A stretch of 64,000 bases of DNA from Solimicrobium sp043758755. GTDB taxonomy: Bacteria > Pseudomonadota > Gammaproteobacteria > Burkholderiales > Burkholderiaceae_D. Positions within the stretch are counted from its first letter, which is position 1. Each line of letters opens with the position of its first letter. A program made the translations under genes and the position numbers. Under the pieces are notes generated by a model. It saw nothing but the letters and a program-made list of their open reading frames with translations, did not search any database and had not been told where the DNA came from. This document shows positions 45,490 through 54,789 of this stretch, one piece after another. The stretch is from the NCBI GenBank assembly GCA_043758755.1, contig JAYVMW010000001.1, positions 8,524-72,523 of the forward strand, written 5' to 3'.

Positions 45490-45780
45490 ATGGCAGCTTA
45501 TTTACTGGTCGATACCTTGCTGGAAAATCCTGCTCTGTACGAAGAGTACAAACTCAAAGCCAAACCCATCATAGAAAAGCATGGTGGTGAGTATCTGGCG
45601 CGGGGTGGTAACATGAACATCCGGGAAGACGATCTCTGGAAACCACATCGTCTGGTTCTGATCCGTTTTCAGGACGCCCAGAGTGCCAACCGGTGTATGG
45701 ATTCTGAAGAATACCGGCAAATCCTGCCGATCAGCAAACAATCTGCAAAGCGGACCATGATTGTTCTTGAAGGGTTGTAA
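45490..45780 (+). CDS. DUF1330 family protein
   Basis: A 96-residue protein with the dimeric ferredoxin-like fold of DUF1330. It reads AAYLLVDTLLENPALYEEYKLKAKPIIEKHGGEYLARGGNMNI, then RLVLIRFQDAQSANRCMDSEEYRQILPISKQSAKRTMIVLEGL. AGGA seven bases before the ATG at 45490 fixes the start. The function is unknown; members are related by fold to small monooxygenases. It lies 26 bases after the preceding hypothetical gene. Confidence 0.8.
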   Translation: MAAYLLVDTLLENPALYEEYKLKAKPIIEKHGGEYLARGGNMNIREDDLWKPHRLVLIRFQDAQSANRCMDSEEYRQILPISKQSAKRTMIVLEGL

Positions 45781-45797
45781 TCAATGATTTTTGCATT

Positions 45798-46250
45798 ATG
45801 AAGAAATTCAGTATTTACCCGGTTAAATCAAGCGCTTTGGGAGCGGGTATTTCATCGATTGGTTTTTCGTTGTTCTGTTGTCTGGTGTGCCTGCCAGTGT
45901 CAGCGCAAACGGAACCACAAACTCCTTCTGCTACGGCACTGAATCTTGATTCAGATGTTGTGGCCAAAGAAATGAGCAAGGAACAGCATACCGGCGACGT
46001 CAAGCCGGAAGTTTTTTCCAATGCGCAAAGTGCGTTCGAGCTGAGCATCTTAAATTCAGAGAATAGAAAAAAAATATCTGGTATGGTGGAAGCAGGAGCA
46101 GGAGCAGGGGTTGGGAGAATTCCTGAACAGCCCTGGCACAAAGCCGAGAACGTTAATTGTGAAAATGCCGCTGTAGCAATTAGCGACGAAATCAGCAAAA
46201 CGACTCAGATCGGCATATCTGCACAGGTGGATACCTGCCGCGTAAAATAA
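45798..46250 (+). CDS. Exported hypothetical protein
   Basis: A 150-residue protein of unknown function. An N-terminal hydrophobic segment (GAGISSIGFSLFCCLVCLPVSAQ) with an AQ cleavage site indicates Sec export. The mature part is polar, with a Gly/Ala-rich patch (MVEAGAGAGVGRIP) and two Cys near the C-terminus (NCENAAVAI and DTCRVK) that could form a periplasmic disulfide. No strong ribosome site precedes the ATG. It is convergent with the transglutaminase gene, with a 23-base gap. Confidence 0.55.
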   Translation: MKKFSIYPVKSSALGAGISSIGFSLFCCLVCLPVSAQTEPQTPSATALNLDSDVVAKEMSKEQHTGDVKPEVFSNAQSAFELSILNSENRKKISGMVEAGAGAGVGRIPEQPWHKAENVNCENAAVAISDEISKTTQIGISAQVDTCRVK

Positions 46251-46273
46251 ACGGTTTTATTGCTCGTTGGCAG

Positions 46274-47209
46274 TCAGCTGCCCGGCACCGGCAGCGGTGT
46301 GACCGTCACCTCGACCTGCAACTTCTGCTCACCACCGCCAAGGACGATGCCGCGCATCGGTGTGACGTCGCTGAAATCACGACCAAGACCCAGAGTGATG
46401 TGTTCGGTCTGTACCAGACAGCGGTTGGTCGGATCGAAATCTACCCAGCCCAGTGTCGGGCAATACACCGAGACCCAGGCATGCGAGGCATCTGCCCCCA
46501 CCATTCTTGGCTGCCCTTCCGGTGGATGGGTCAGGATATATCCACTCATGTAACACGCCGGCAATCCGATGGATCGCAGGCAGCCTATCATCAGATGCGC
46601 AAAATCCTGACACACGCCGCGCCGCCCAATAAAAACTTCTTCCAGAGGAGTCGAAATTTCAGTGGCCTTGCCGTCAAATTCAAAGTCTTCAAAAATACGC
46701 CGGGTCAGATCCATGGCGGCTTCCAGTTGTGGCCGACCGGGAGTAAAACTGATCAGGGCATATTCCTGCAACTGCCTGCTGCAACTGACATGTGGGGACG
46801 CAAATAAAAACTGGCAGGCCTGCTGCGTTGCACGGTTTTTACTTTGCAGCAGTGTGTCGCGCAGCAATTCCCACGGCAGGGATGTTTTGAGTTGCTCCAT
46901 TGCCGGGCGACGCGCCAGTTCGACCGCAAATTCGGACTGCACTATTAATACCTGATGCGGCACGGTAATCGAAAAATGGCGGGTTGCGTTACCAAAGTAA
47001 TCCTGTCCATCCACACTGTCTGCTACCGCCGGCAGAATGGTGATGTGTTGCGACAGGACATGCTGATAACGGAAATTCAGCGGAGACAAATGCAGATACT
47101 GCTGCGACAACGACACCGCACCTTGGTAGGTGTACCTGGTTTCATGCATCACGTGATAGCGTGCGACGGCAACAAAGTCGGCCGGCAATACGGAAATTGG
47201 GTCAACCAT
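46274..47209 (-). CDS. Transglutaminase-like protein, short form
   Basis: A 311-residue protein with a bacterial transglutaminase N-terminal domain (YHVMHETRYTYQGAVSLSQQYLHLSP) and a papain-like transglutaminase core. The catalytic triad is visible: Cys200 (RRGVCQDFAHL), His243 (DASHAWVSVY) and the Asp of GWVDFDPTN near 258. It is a cytosolic cysteine enzyme that either cleaves or forms amide bonds. It is the third gene of an operon with a DUF2126 transglutaminase and an ATP-grasp/alpha-E fusion, and overlaps the latter by one base (TAATG). Confidence 0.9.
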   Translation of the reverse strand: MVDPISVLPADFVAVARYHVMHETRYTYQGAVSLSQQYLHLSPLNFRYQHVLSQHITILPAVADSVDGQDYFGNATRHFSITVPHQVLIVQSEFAVELARRPAMEQLKTSLPWELLRDTLLQSKNRATQQACQFLFASPHVSCSRQLQEYALISFTPGRPQLEAAMDLTRRIFEDFEFDGKATEISTPLEEVFIGRRGVCQDFAHLMIGCLRSIGLPACYMSGYILTHPPEGQPRMVGADASHAWVSVYCPTLGWVDFDPTNRCLVQTEHITLGLGRDFSDVTPMRGIVLGGGEQKLQVEVTVTPLPVPGS

Positions 47210-49803
47210 TATGCCTGCTTCCTGTTGAGTTGTTGCCCTGTATAGCTGAAGAACTGCAGGCTGATCTGCTCCGATATTTTTGCGGCGGCAATCCAGATGC
47301 TGGCCAACAGTTCGATTAACTTTTCATTCCCGCAAAACAGATCAGCGTCCTTATCCAGACCCTGTAATTCTCTACTTAATAATGCAAATTTTTCTTCGCC
47401 GCAGGCACCGTATGCCACGGTGATCTTTTTCAGGCTCTTCTGGATGCCGTGGATTTGAAACAGGATTGAACGCGGGTTGCTTTCATCCAGCAGCAACAGA
47501 TCCAGACAGGGCAGCCATTCCGGCTTTGAACGATAACGGGCGCGATAGGTAACGATACTGTCGGATAATTCCAGTAACCAGTCCAAATTGCCGCTGGCAT
47601 CCATTTTCAGAGCGCGCTGCAAGGCAAAACATTGAAACTGCAAACGCTCCAGGCGGCGTCCCAACGATAAAAAATTCCAGCCCAGATCGCGCGTCATGCC
47701 ATCTAGTGCAAAACCGGTCAGGGTCATCAGTGAGGTCGTCACATCATCGAGAATTACCATGCCGTCTGACTGGGTAAGTGCGGCCCTGGCATCTTCCTTT
47801 TTAGGCAGCATCTGATTCAGTACGCGCCAGTTATCGATCGAAAACCGCTCACTCAGATGATTGGCTGAACTGTGCAACTGTTGTAGTTGTCGGGCCAGAC
47901 CCGATACATCTGGATCAACGATGGCCCGCAACAAGGTTGCTTCGATCTGCGCGTCAAGCTGGCTTTCTGATTTCACTGTTCCTGGCGCCAGACTGGCCAG
48001 CTGCGCGGCAGTTTTTCCCGAACTCTGCGATTGACTCTGGCTGGGCTGGACTGGTTTGTCCGGATCTTCGATGAGTTCATAGCGCGCGCAAACGGTCTTG
48101 ATGGCTTTCCATTCCGATCCGCGTTCAGTTGGCGCAACACTGGCCAGAAAGTTCAGCGATACGCGCAGCAATCTCGTGATGTTGTCACAGCGATCCGCAT
48201 AGCGTCCAAACCAGAATAAATTTTCAGCCATGCGACTGGACAGATGGGTGTCATCCCGGACCAGTTCATGACTGGTAATGGTGCGGGCCAGATTACTGCC
48301 GTGGGTGTTGGTGTCAGAGCGGGCCTGAACCCAGGTATCCTTGCTGCCGCCACCGCGCTGCATGGTAATGATGCGCGTGTCAGTGCCGGTTGCCGCCCGT
48401 GTCAAACCGCCCGGCATGACGACGTAACCATCCGGCGTGGCGGCGGCATACACGCGCAGGCCGATCGAACAGGCATTCAGACTGCCGGCATTGTCGGGTT
48501 GCCAGACCGGCGCCTGTGACAGTTTCACCAGTTCCTGCGCGACATAATTGTTTGGATTGTTCTTGATTGCGGCAATGAGCTGGTCACGGTCGGCACCCTT
48601 GAGATCCTGGCCGAAAACCGGAAACTGGCGCAGCTGCGGAAAACTGGGTTTAATCACCAGGCGATCCAGTTTCTCGATCACCGAGGACATGGCTGCCGGT
48701 TCGCCACACCACCAGGTGGCAACCGAAGGAATGGCCAGTTGTTCTCCCAGCAGTCGTTCACAGACTTTGGGTAAGAATCCCAGCAGTGCGCCGGACTCCA
48801 GCAGATTTGATCCCAGACTGTTGGCGATCAGGACATTGCCGAGTTTGGCAGCCAGATTCAATCCGGCCACGCCGAGCGCTGAATCTGCCTTCAGTTCGAG
48901 CGGATCACAAAAATCATCATCCACGCGGCGCATGATGACATGCACTCTTTGCAAACCCGACAGATTCTTGAACCAGACTTTTCCATTGCGCACAGTCAGA
49001 TCATTTCCTTCGACCAGAGGTACCCCGAGATGACGTGCCAGATAGGCCTGTTCGAAATAAGTTTCATTGAACGGGCCCGGCGTGAGCAGCACGATCAGCG
49101 GTGGTTCACTGGTTCTGAGCGGCGTGCCGCTTTGGGCTGCGCACTGTCTGCCCCAGCGGGTCAGACTGTCGAGCATGGTGCTGAAAAAATCAGTCAGATG
49201 GCGCACGTTTAGGTCGCGCAGCAGATCAGGAAAAGTCCGCGCCATCACGGCACGATTTTCCAATGCATAGCCGGCACCCGATGGCGCCTGAGTCCGGTCA
49301 CCCACCACCCACCAGCGACCACTCGGCGCGCGCGCCAGGTCAATGGCGTAAAAATGCAGGGCGATATCGTCCAGATGTTTTTTACCGTGGCAGGGCCGCA
49401 AAAAACCGTCATGACCATGGATGAGTGGTGCCGGCAGCAGTCCTTCTTTGAGCAGGTTTTGCTCGCCATACACATCAACCAGAATCTTGTTGAGCAACGT
49501 GGCGCGCTGAATGACACCGGCTTCAATTTCGGCCCATTCGCTGTGCGGCAGAATAAATGGCAGGCAATTCAGATCCCAGGGGCGCTGAATGCCCTGCAGG
49601 TCGGCATAAACGTTGTAGGTCACACCATTTTCACGAACCTGGCGCTGCACCATTTCAAGGCGCTTTGCCATTATTTCGGGAGTTTCACCGGCCAGACTGT
49701 CCAGTATGGTGCGCCAATGCGCGCGCGGCAAGCGCGCGGCATTGAGCATTTCATCATAACTGTCTGTTTGGGGACTGTATTTGGCCAGTAAATTGTTTGA
49801 CAT
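47209..49803 (-). CDS. Circularly permuted ATP-grasp and alpha-E fusion protein
   Basis: An 864-residue fusion. Residues about 70-500 are a circularly permuted ATP-grasp ligase (DLQGIQRPWDLNCLPFILPHSEWAEIEAGVIQRA, VVGDRTQAPSGAGYALENRAVMAR, VVLTPGPFNETYFEQAYLARHLGVPLVEGNDLTV). From about 520 an alpha-E domain follows (LSSRMAENLFWFGRYADRCDNITRLLRVSLN), interrupted near 590 by a Ser/Gln-rich insert. ATP-grasp enzymes join a carboxylate to an amine, so peptide or peptide-tag formation was proposed for the family; alpha-E is of unknown function. The single-chain form corresponds to the two separate genes at 53376-55773. Translationally coupled to the transglutaminase downstream. Confidence 0.92.
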   Translation of the reverse strand: MSNNLLAKYSPQTDSYDEMLNAARLPRAHWRTILDSLAGETPEIMAKRLEMVQRQVRENGVTYNVYADLQGIQRPWDLNCLPFILPHSEWAEIEAGVIQRATLLNKILVDVYGEQNLLKEGLLPAPLIHGHDGFLRPCHGKKHLDDIALHFYAIDLARAPSGRWWVVGDRTQAPSGAGYALENRAVMARTFPDLLRDLNVRHLTDFFSTMLDSLTRWGRQCAAQSGTPLRTSEPPLIVLLTPGPFNETYFEQAYLARHLGVPLVEGNDLTVRNGKVWFKNLSGLQRVHVIMRRVDDDFCDPLELKADSALGVAGLNLAAKLGNVLIANSLGSNLLESGALLGFLPKVCERLLGEQLAIPSVATWWCGEPAAMSSVIEKLDRLVIKPSFPQLRQFPVFGQDLKGADRDQLIAAIKNNPNNYVAQELVKLSQAPVWQPDNAGSLNACSIGLRVYAAATPDGYVVMPGGLTRAATGTDTRIITMQRGGGSKDTWVQARSDTNTHGSNLARTITSHELVRDDTHLSSRMAENLFWFGRYADRCDNITRLLRVSLNFLASVAPTERGSEWKAIKTVCARYELIEDPDKPVQPSQSQSQSSGKTAAQLASLAPGTVKSESQLDAQIEATLLRAIVDPDVSGLARQLQQLHSSANHLSERFSIDNWRVLNQMLPKKEDARAALTQSDGMVILDDVTTSLMTLTGFALDGMTRDLGWNFLSLGRRLERLQFQCFALQRALKMDASGNLDWLLELSDSIVTYRARYRSKPEWLPCLDLLLLDESNPRSILFQIHGIQKSLKKITVAYGACGEEKFALLSRELQGLDKDADLFCGNEKLIELLASIWIAAAKISEQISLQFFSYTGQQLNRKQA

Positions 49804-49843
49804 GGTTTGCTGCGTTCATTATTTCAGGTACGAGATGATACGT

Positions 49844-52800
49844 TTAATGAGCGCGCCAACGCAAATCAAGTGTCATTGGGAAGGCCGGGTTGGGTTGCTC
49901 CTTTTGCACCCACATCGGCCCCGGCGTATGTCCGTATGACCAGAATCGCGCAAAACGGCGCGCTTCTGCCGCATTGGCATTGACCGGGGAACTTTCTTCG
50001 CTGCGTCCGCCCGGATGCGCAACATGATAAGTGCAACCGCCGATGGCCCGGCCGCTCCAGGTATCGACCAGATCAAAGGTCAGAGGGGCATGTACCGGAA
50101 TGGTTGGGTGCAAAGCAGACCAGGGGCTCCAGGCCCGGAACCGGACACCGGCCACATATTCTCCCGGAATACCGGTCGGATGCAGGGGCAGCATGCGGCC
50201 ATTGCAGGCAATCACGTGACGGCTGTCAGTCAGTCCGCGTACCCGCAGTTGCATGCGCTCGACCGATGAATCCACATAGCGCGCCGTGCCTCCGGCACTC
50301 ATTTCTTCTCCCAGTACGTTCCAGGGTTCAATCGCCTGACGCAATTCCATTTCGACGCCTTCATAGACCACCGTACCAAAGCGCGGAAAGCGGAATTCGA
50401 TAAATGGATCAAACCAGCGTTCTTCAAACTCGTAACCGGCCGAACGCAGATCTTTCACCACATCGCGGATATCCTGTGCAACAAAATGCGGCAACATCCA
50501 TTTATCGTGCAATGCGGTTCCCCAGTTCACCAGGCTGGCCTGATACGGCTGGTGCCAGAAGCGCGCCACCAGAGCGCGCAGCAACAGCATCTGCAACAGG
50601 CTCATGCGTTCATGTGGCGGCATTTCGAAGGCGCGGAACTCCACCAGGCCAAGCCGCCCGGTCGGGCCGTCGGGCGAATATAACTTGTCAATCGAAAATT
50701 CGGAGCGGTGCGTATTGCCGGTCAGGTCAACCAGTAAATTGCGCAGCAGCCGGTCCACCATCCAGGGCTTTTCGCCAGGGTGCATGGTTGGCAGGACCTG
50801 ATCCATCTGCTGGAAGGCGATGGCCAGTTCGTACAGGTTATCGTCGCGTGCCTCATCAACCCGTGGGGCCTGACTGGTCGGACCGATGAACGTGCCCGAG
50901 AACAGATACGACAGCGCCGGATGATTTTGCCAGTAGGTGATCAGGCTTTTGAGGAGATCCGGACGGCGCAGCATCGGGCTGTCTTCGGCCGTGGCGCCGC
51001 CCAGCGTGGCGTGATTGCCGCCGCCGGTTCCGGTATGCCGGCCGTCGAGCATGAATTTTTCCGTGCCAAGCCGGGTCAGGCGCGCCTCTTCATACAGGGT
51101 TGTGATGTTGTAGACCAGTTCATTCCAGCTCGCTGCCGGATGAATGTTGACTTCAATGACACCCGGGTCGGGCGTGACGCTGAGCATCTTGATGCGCGGA
51201 TCGCGCGGTGGCGGATAACCTTCGAGCCAGAGCTTTATATTCAATCTTGACGCAGTATTTTCAACCGCATGTACCAGCGTGAGGTAGTCTTCGATGCGTT
51301 TGAGTGGCGGCATGAACACATGCAGTCGTCCGTTGCGGACCTCAACACACAGCGCGGTGTGGATCACATCCACCGGTTTCGGTCTGGTTTCCAGCGTTGC
51401 CAGACCGGCTTTGGCGGCGCGGGCAGAGATGTGAAGGTGGCGTTTGACAGTCCTGGTCGCCGGAATGGCGGCTCTGGCGGCAAACGGATCAACATCGAAT
51501 TCGGGTGATTTTTCTTCCGGCATGACCCACGGCAGCGAATTGAGTGGCAGGCGCAGACCCATTGGGGAATCGCCTTCCAGCAGATACAGGTGTTCACGGC
51601 GAATCGGCCATGCCGAAGTCTGCCACACGGTTCCCAGCGATTCGCCCGGCTGAAAGTCCTGGGCCCGCAGCGGCAGCACATAGCCGGCCACTTCACCCAG
51701 ACCGCGCGCCAACAGCCGCGCCAGCGTGCGCCGGTCCGCCGAATCCTTCAGGTTCGACTTGAGCGGATCGAGATTGGCCGGCAGTCCCTGTTCGCGCTGC
51801 GCATGCAGAATGACATCTTCATAGGCAGGTATGGCGCTTTTGCCCGGCAGATTCAGCATTCGGACCAGCTTATCCATAAACCGGCCAGCTTCGGCAACAC
51901 CGTAGCCGTCATTGTGCTTTTCATTAGAAAACAGGCTGTCATCGAGCCAGATCGGCTGACCGTCGACGCGCCAGAAAATATTCAGTGCCCAGCGTGGCAA
52001 TGGTTCGCCCGGATACCATTTTCCCTGGCCGTAGTGCAGCATGCCGCCGGCGGCAAAATGGTTTTTCAGCCGATGCATGAGCTGTCCGGCCAGTTCACGC
52101 TTGTTCTCGCCGTGCGCTGCCGTATTCCATTCCGGACCATCCATGTCATCGATCGAAACAAAAGTGGGTTCACCACCCTGGGTCAGGCGCACATCATTCT
52201 TTTTCAGATCGGCATCAACCTGCTGTCCGAGCCGGTCAATTTTCTGCCACTCTTCGTCCGAATAAGGTTTGGTGACGCGCGGGTCTTCATGAATGCGGGT
52301 CACCGTCATGGTATGCAAAAACGTCACTTCGGCTTCATCGGTAAATCCGGTGACGGGCGCTGCTGAGGCCGGCATGGCCGTGCATGCCAGCGGAATATGG
52401 CCTTCACTGGTCAGCATTCCCGAAGTTGGATCCAGTCCGATCCAGCCGGCGCCAGGAATATACACTTCAGTCCAGGCGTGCAGATCAGTGAAATCCACCT
52501 CGGTGCCACTTGGTCCGTCGAGGGACTGCTGATTTGCCTTCAATTGAATCAGATAGCCGGAGACAAAACGTGCGGCCAGCCCCATTTCGCGCAGAATCTG
52601 CACCAGCAACCAGCCGGTGTCGCGACACGAGCCCGATTGCATCTGCAAAGTTTCTTCAGGAGTCTGAACGCCCGGTTCCAGACGCAGCAGATAAGCGATC
52701 TCCTTTTGCAGGCGTTGATTGACCGAGACCAGAAAATCGTTGGTCAGCAATTTTTCGGACAGAATTTCTTTTTCTGCCAATGCCACCCATTCCGTGACCA

Positions 52801-53176
52801 ATGGCCCCGCTTCTGCTGTCTTCAGATAAGGACTCAGCTCTGAGCGCAACTGCTCCGGGTAGGCAAACGGAAAATATTCAGCATACTTCTCCACAAAAAA
52901 ATCGAACGGATTGATCACTGTCATGTCTGCGACCAGATCAACCGTAAATTCCAGCACGTTGGTTTTTTCCGGAAATACGTAGCGACCTATGTAATTGCCA
53001 TACGGATCCTGCTGCCAGTTAATGAAGTGTTTGGCGGGATTGACGCTCAGGGAATACGACAGGATTGGCGTGCGCGCATGCGGTGCCGGGCGCAGTCGCA
53101 CTTCATGAGGCGATAAATTAATCAGGCGATCGTAGTGATAACTGGTTATATGGTGTAGCGCGATACGGATGGCCAT
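49844..53176 (-). CDS. Transglutaminase-DUF2126 protein, long form
   Basis: A 1110-residue protein. The N-terminal transglutaminase part has a triad of Cys about 183 (QSGSCRDTGW), His about 233 (DLHAWTEVY) and Asp about 249 (GLDPTSGM). From about residue 330 onward it is DUF2126 (RLTQGGEPTFVSIDDMDGPEWNTAA, ALNIFWRVDGQPIWLD, HTGTGGGNHATLGGATAEDSPMLRRPDLLKSLITYWQNHPALSYLFSGTFIGPTSQAPRVDEAR). DUF2126 contains a glutamine-synthetase-like amidoligase core in published analyses. The protein may therefore both cut and join amides. First gene of the minus-strand operon; 40 bases separate it from the ATP-grasp fusion. Confidence 0.92.
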   Translation of the reverse strand: MAIRIALHHITSYHYDRLINLSPHEVRLRPAPHARTPILSYSLSVNPAKHFINWQQDPYGNYIGRYVFPEKTNVLEFTVDLVADMTVINPFDFFVEKYAEYFPFAYPEQLRSELSPYLKTAEAGPLVTEWVALAEKEILSEKLLTNDFLVSVNQRLQKEIAYLLRLEPGVQTPEETLQMQSGSCRDTGWLLVQILREMGLAARFVSGYLIQLKANQQSLDGPSGTEVDFTDLHAWTEVYIPGAGWIGLDPTSGMLTSEGHIPLACTAMPASAAPVTGFTDEAEVTFLHTMTVTRIHEDPRVTKPYSDEEWQKIDRLGQQVDADLKKNDVRLTQGGEPTFVSIDDMDGPEWNTAAHGENKRELAGQLMHRLKNHFAAGGMLHYGQGKWYPGEPLPRWALNIFWRVDGQPIWLDDSLFSNEKHNDGYGVAEAGRFMDKLVRMLNLPGKSAIPAYEDVILHAQREQGLPANLDPLKSNLKDSADRRTLARLLARGLGEVAGYVLPLRAQDFQPGESLGTVWQTSAWPIRREHLYLLEGDSPMGLRLPLNSLPWVMPEEKSPEFDVDPFAARAAIPATRTVKRHLHISARAAKAGLATLETRPKPVDVIHTALCVEVRNGRLHVFMPPLKRIEDYLTLVHAVENTASRLNIKLWLEGYPPPRDPRIKMLSVTPDPGVIEVNIHPAASWNELVYNITTLYEEARLTRLGTEKFMLDGRHTGTGGGNHATLGGATAEDSPMLRRPDLLKSLITYWQNHPALSYLFSGTFIGPTSQAPRVDEARDDNLYELAIAFQQMDQVLPTMHPGEKPWMVDRLLRNLLVDLTGNTHRSEFSIDKLYSPDGPTGRLGLVEFRAFEMPPHERMSLLQMLLLRALVARFWHQPYQASLVNWGTALHDKWMLPHFVAQDIRDVVKDLRSAGYEFEERWFDPFIEFRFPRFGTVVYEGVEMELRQAIEPWNVLGEEMSAGGTARYVDSSVERMQLRVRGLTDSRHVIACNGRMLPLHPTGIPGEYVAGVRFRAWSPWSALHPTIPVHAPLTFDLVDTWSGRAIGGCTYHVAHPGGRSEESSPVNANAAEARRFARFWSYGHTPGPMWVQKEQPNPAFPMTLDLRWRAH

Positions 53177-53332
53177 GAAATAGTGCCTTTCAACATTTTG
53201 AGCAAAGTGTGCGTGCTGATGCAGCAGATAATTCGACTAAGCAGGATTCATACCCGGCATGAGGTGCGCAAATGATCAGCAATGCAGAACAGTTTCGTTA
53301 GTGTCACCACAGCTCGACCGGTCCCGACGAGC

Positions 53333-53348
53333 TGGCACGGTTCTTGAT
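53333..53348 (+). promoter_or_regulatory. Candidate sigma-54 promoter for the split ATP-grasp operon
   Basis: TGGCACGGTTCTTGAT matches the -24/-12 consensus TGGCACG-N4-TTGCW at all fixed positions except A for C in the -12 GC. The spacing is correct and it lies 28 bases before the ATG at 53376. A 6-bp inverted repeat, AGCTCG/CGAGCT, is at 53311-53333. If real, transcription would need RpoN and an activator, often linked to nitrogen limitation. The -12 mismatch lowers confidence. Confidence 0.45.
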
Positions 53349-53375
53349 AGTGACTAATCAAAAAGGGAGGTAACG

Positions 53376-54788
53376 ATGTCCGAATTTTTTAATGAAATGT
53401 TTGCAAGTCCTTCCGTGGCGCGCGCGCATTATGGCGACTTCGAACGCTGGTTGTCAGAACAGCCAGCGCACCAGGTTGAACAAAAGCGCTCTGAGGCCGA
53501 GCTGATCTTCAGGCGGGTGGGAATTACCTTTGCCGTCACCGGAGACAATGAGGGTAATGAACGGCTGATCCCGTTTGATATCATCCCTCGCATCATTTGC
53601 GCCGACGAATGGGCACAGCTCAAAGCCGGACTGATACAGCGGGTCACGGCGCTGAATTTGTTTTTGCATGATATTTATCACGCTCAGCATATTTTAAAAG
53701 CCGGCATCATCCCGCCCGAACAGATTTTCAACAACGAACAATACCGTCCGAAAATGCAGGGTATCGATATCCCCCTGTCGACCTATGCACACATCGCCGG
53801 GGTTGATATCGTGCGCGCCGGGGCCGGTGAATTTTATGTGCTGGAAGATAATTTGCGGGTTCCGTCAGGCGTGTCGTACATGCTGGAAAACCGCAAGATG
53901 ATGATGCGACTTTTTCCGGATCTGTTTGCACGGCACAGAATTGCTCCGGTAGCCCACTACCCCGACATGCTGCTCGACACCCTGCGCAGCGCAGCGCCCA
54001 ATGACATCGACAATCCGACCGTGGTGGTGCTCACGCCGGGCATGTATAACTCGGCCTATTTTGAACATGCCTTCCTGGCACAGCAAATGGGCGTGCATCT
54101 GGTGCAGGGCAGTGATCTGTTCGTGGATAACGATGTGGTTTTCATGCGCACTACGCGCGGAGCTGAACGGGTCGATGTGATTTACCGGCGGCTTGACGAC
54201 GATTATCTCGATCCGCTCGAATTCAGGAGCGATTCCACTCTGGGTGTGCCCGGTCTTTTTTCCGCTTACTGCAAGGGCAACGTGACTCTGGCCAATGCCA
54301 TCGGCACCGGCGTGGCAGATGACAAGTCCATCTATCCGTATGTGCCCGACATGATCCGGTTCTATCTGTCTGAAGAGCCGATACTGAACAATGTACCGAC
54401 CTATCAGTGTCGCAAAAAAGAGGATCTGGCGTATACGCTCGATCATCTTGCCGAACTGGTCGTCAAGGAAGTGCATGGTGCCGGTGGTTATGGAATGCTG
54501 GTCGGACCGGCGTCAAGCAAGGCCGATATTGACAGCTTCCGCCAGCGCATTCTCGCCAAACCGGATGGTTACATTGCCCAACCTACACTGGCGCTGTCAG
54601 CCTGTCCGACTTATGTTGCGCAGGGTATTGCACCACGCCACATTGATTTGCGCCCCTTTGTGTTGTCTGGCAAATCGGTGTCCATTGCTCCTGGCGGACT
54701 GACCCGGGTTGCGTTGAAAGAAGGCTCGCTGGTGGTCAATTCGTCACAGGGCGGCGGAACCAAAGACACCTGGATATTGGAGAAATAA
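53376..54788 (+). CDS. Circularly permuted ATP-grasp protein (stand-alone)
   Basis: A 470-residue ATP-grasp ligase of the DUF404/DUF407 type. Matching blocks are FDIIPRIICADEWAQLKAGLIQRVTALNLFLHDIYHAQHILK, FYVLEDNLRVPSGVSYMLENRKMMMRLFP, VVVLTPGMYNSAYFEHAFLAQQMGVHLVQGSDLFV, VIYRRLDDDYLDPLEFRSDSTLGVPGL and VVKEVHGAGGYGMLVGP. The C-terminal GGGTKDTWILE is conserved in the family. AAGGGAGG precedes the ATG. It is a counterpart of the first part of the fused protein on the opposite strand. The alpha-E gene follows after one base. Confidence 0.92.
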   Translation: MSEFFNEMFASPSVARAHYGDFERWLSEQPAHQVEQKRSEAELIFRRVGITFAVTGDNEGNERLIPFDIIPRIICADEWAQLKAGLIQRVTALNLFLHDIYHAQHILKAGIIPPEQIFNNEQYRPKMQGIDIPLSTYAHIAGVDIVRAGAGEFYVLEDNLRVPSGVSYMLENRKMMMRLFPDLFARHRIAPVAHYPDMLLDTLRSAAPNDIDNPTVVVLTPGMYNSAYFEHAFLAQQMGVHLVQGSDLFVDNDVVFMRTTRGAERVDVIYRRLDDDYLDPLEFRSDSTLGVPGLFSAYCKGNVTLANAIGTGVADDKSIYPYVPDMIRFYLSEEPILNNVPTYQCRKKEDLAYTLDHLAELVVKEVHGAGGYGMLVGPASSKADIDSFRQRILAKPDGYIAQPTLALSACPTYVAQGIAPRHIDLRPFVLSGKSVSIAPGGLTRVALKEGSLVVNSSQGGGTKDTWILEK

Positions 54789-54789
54789 T

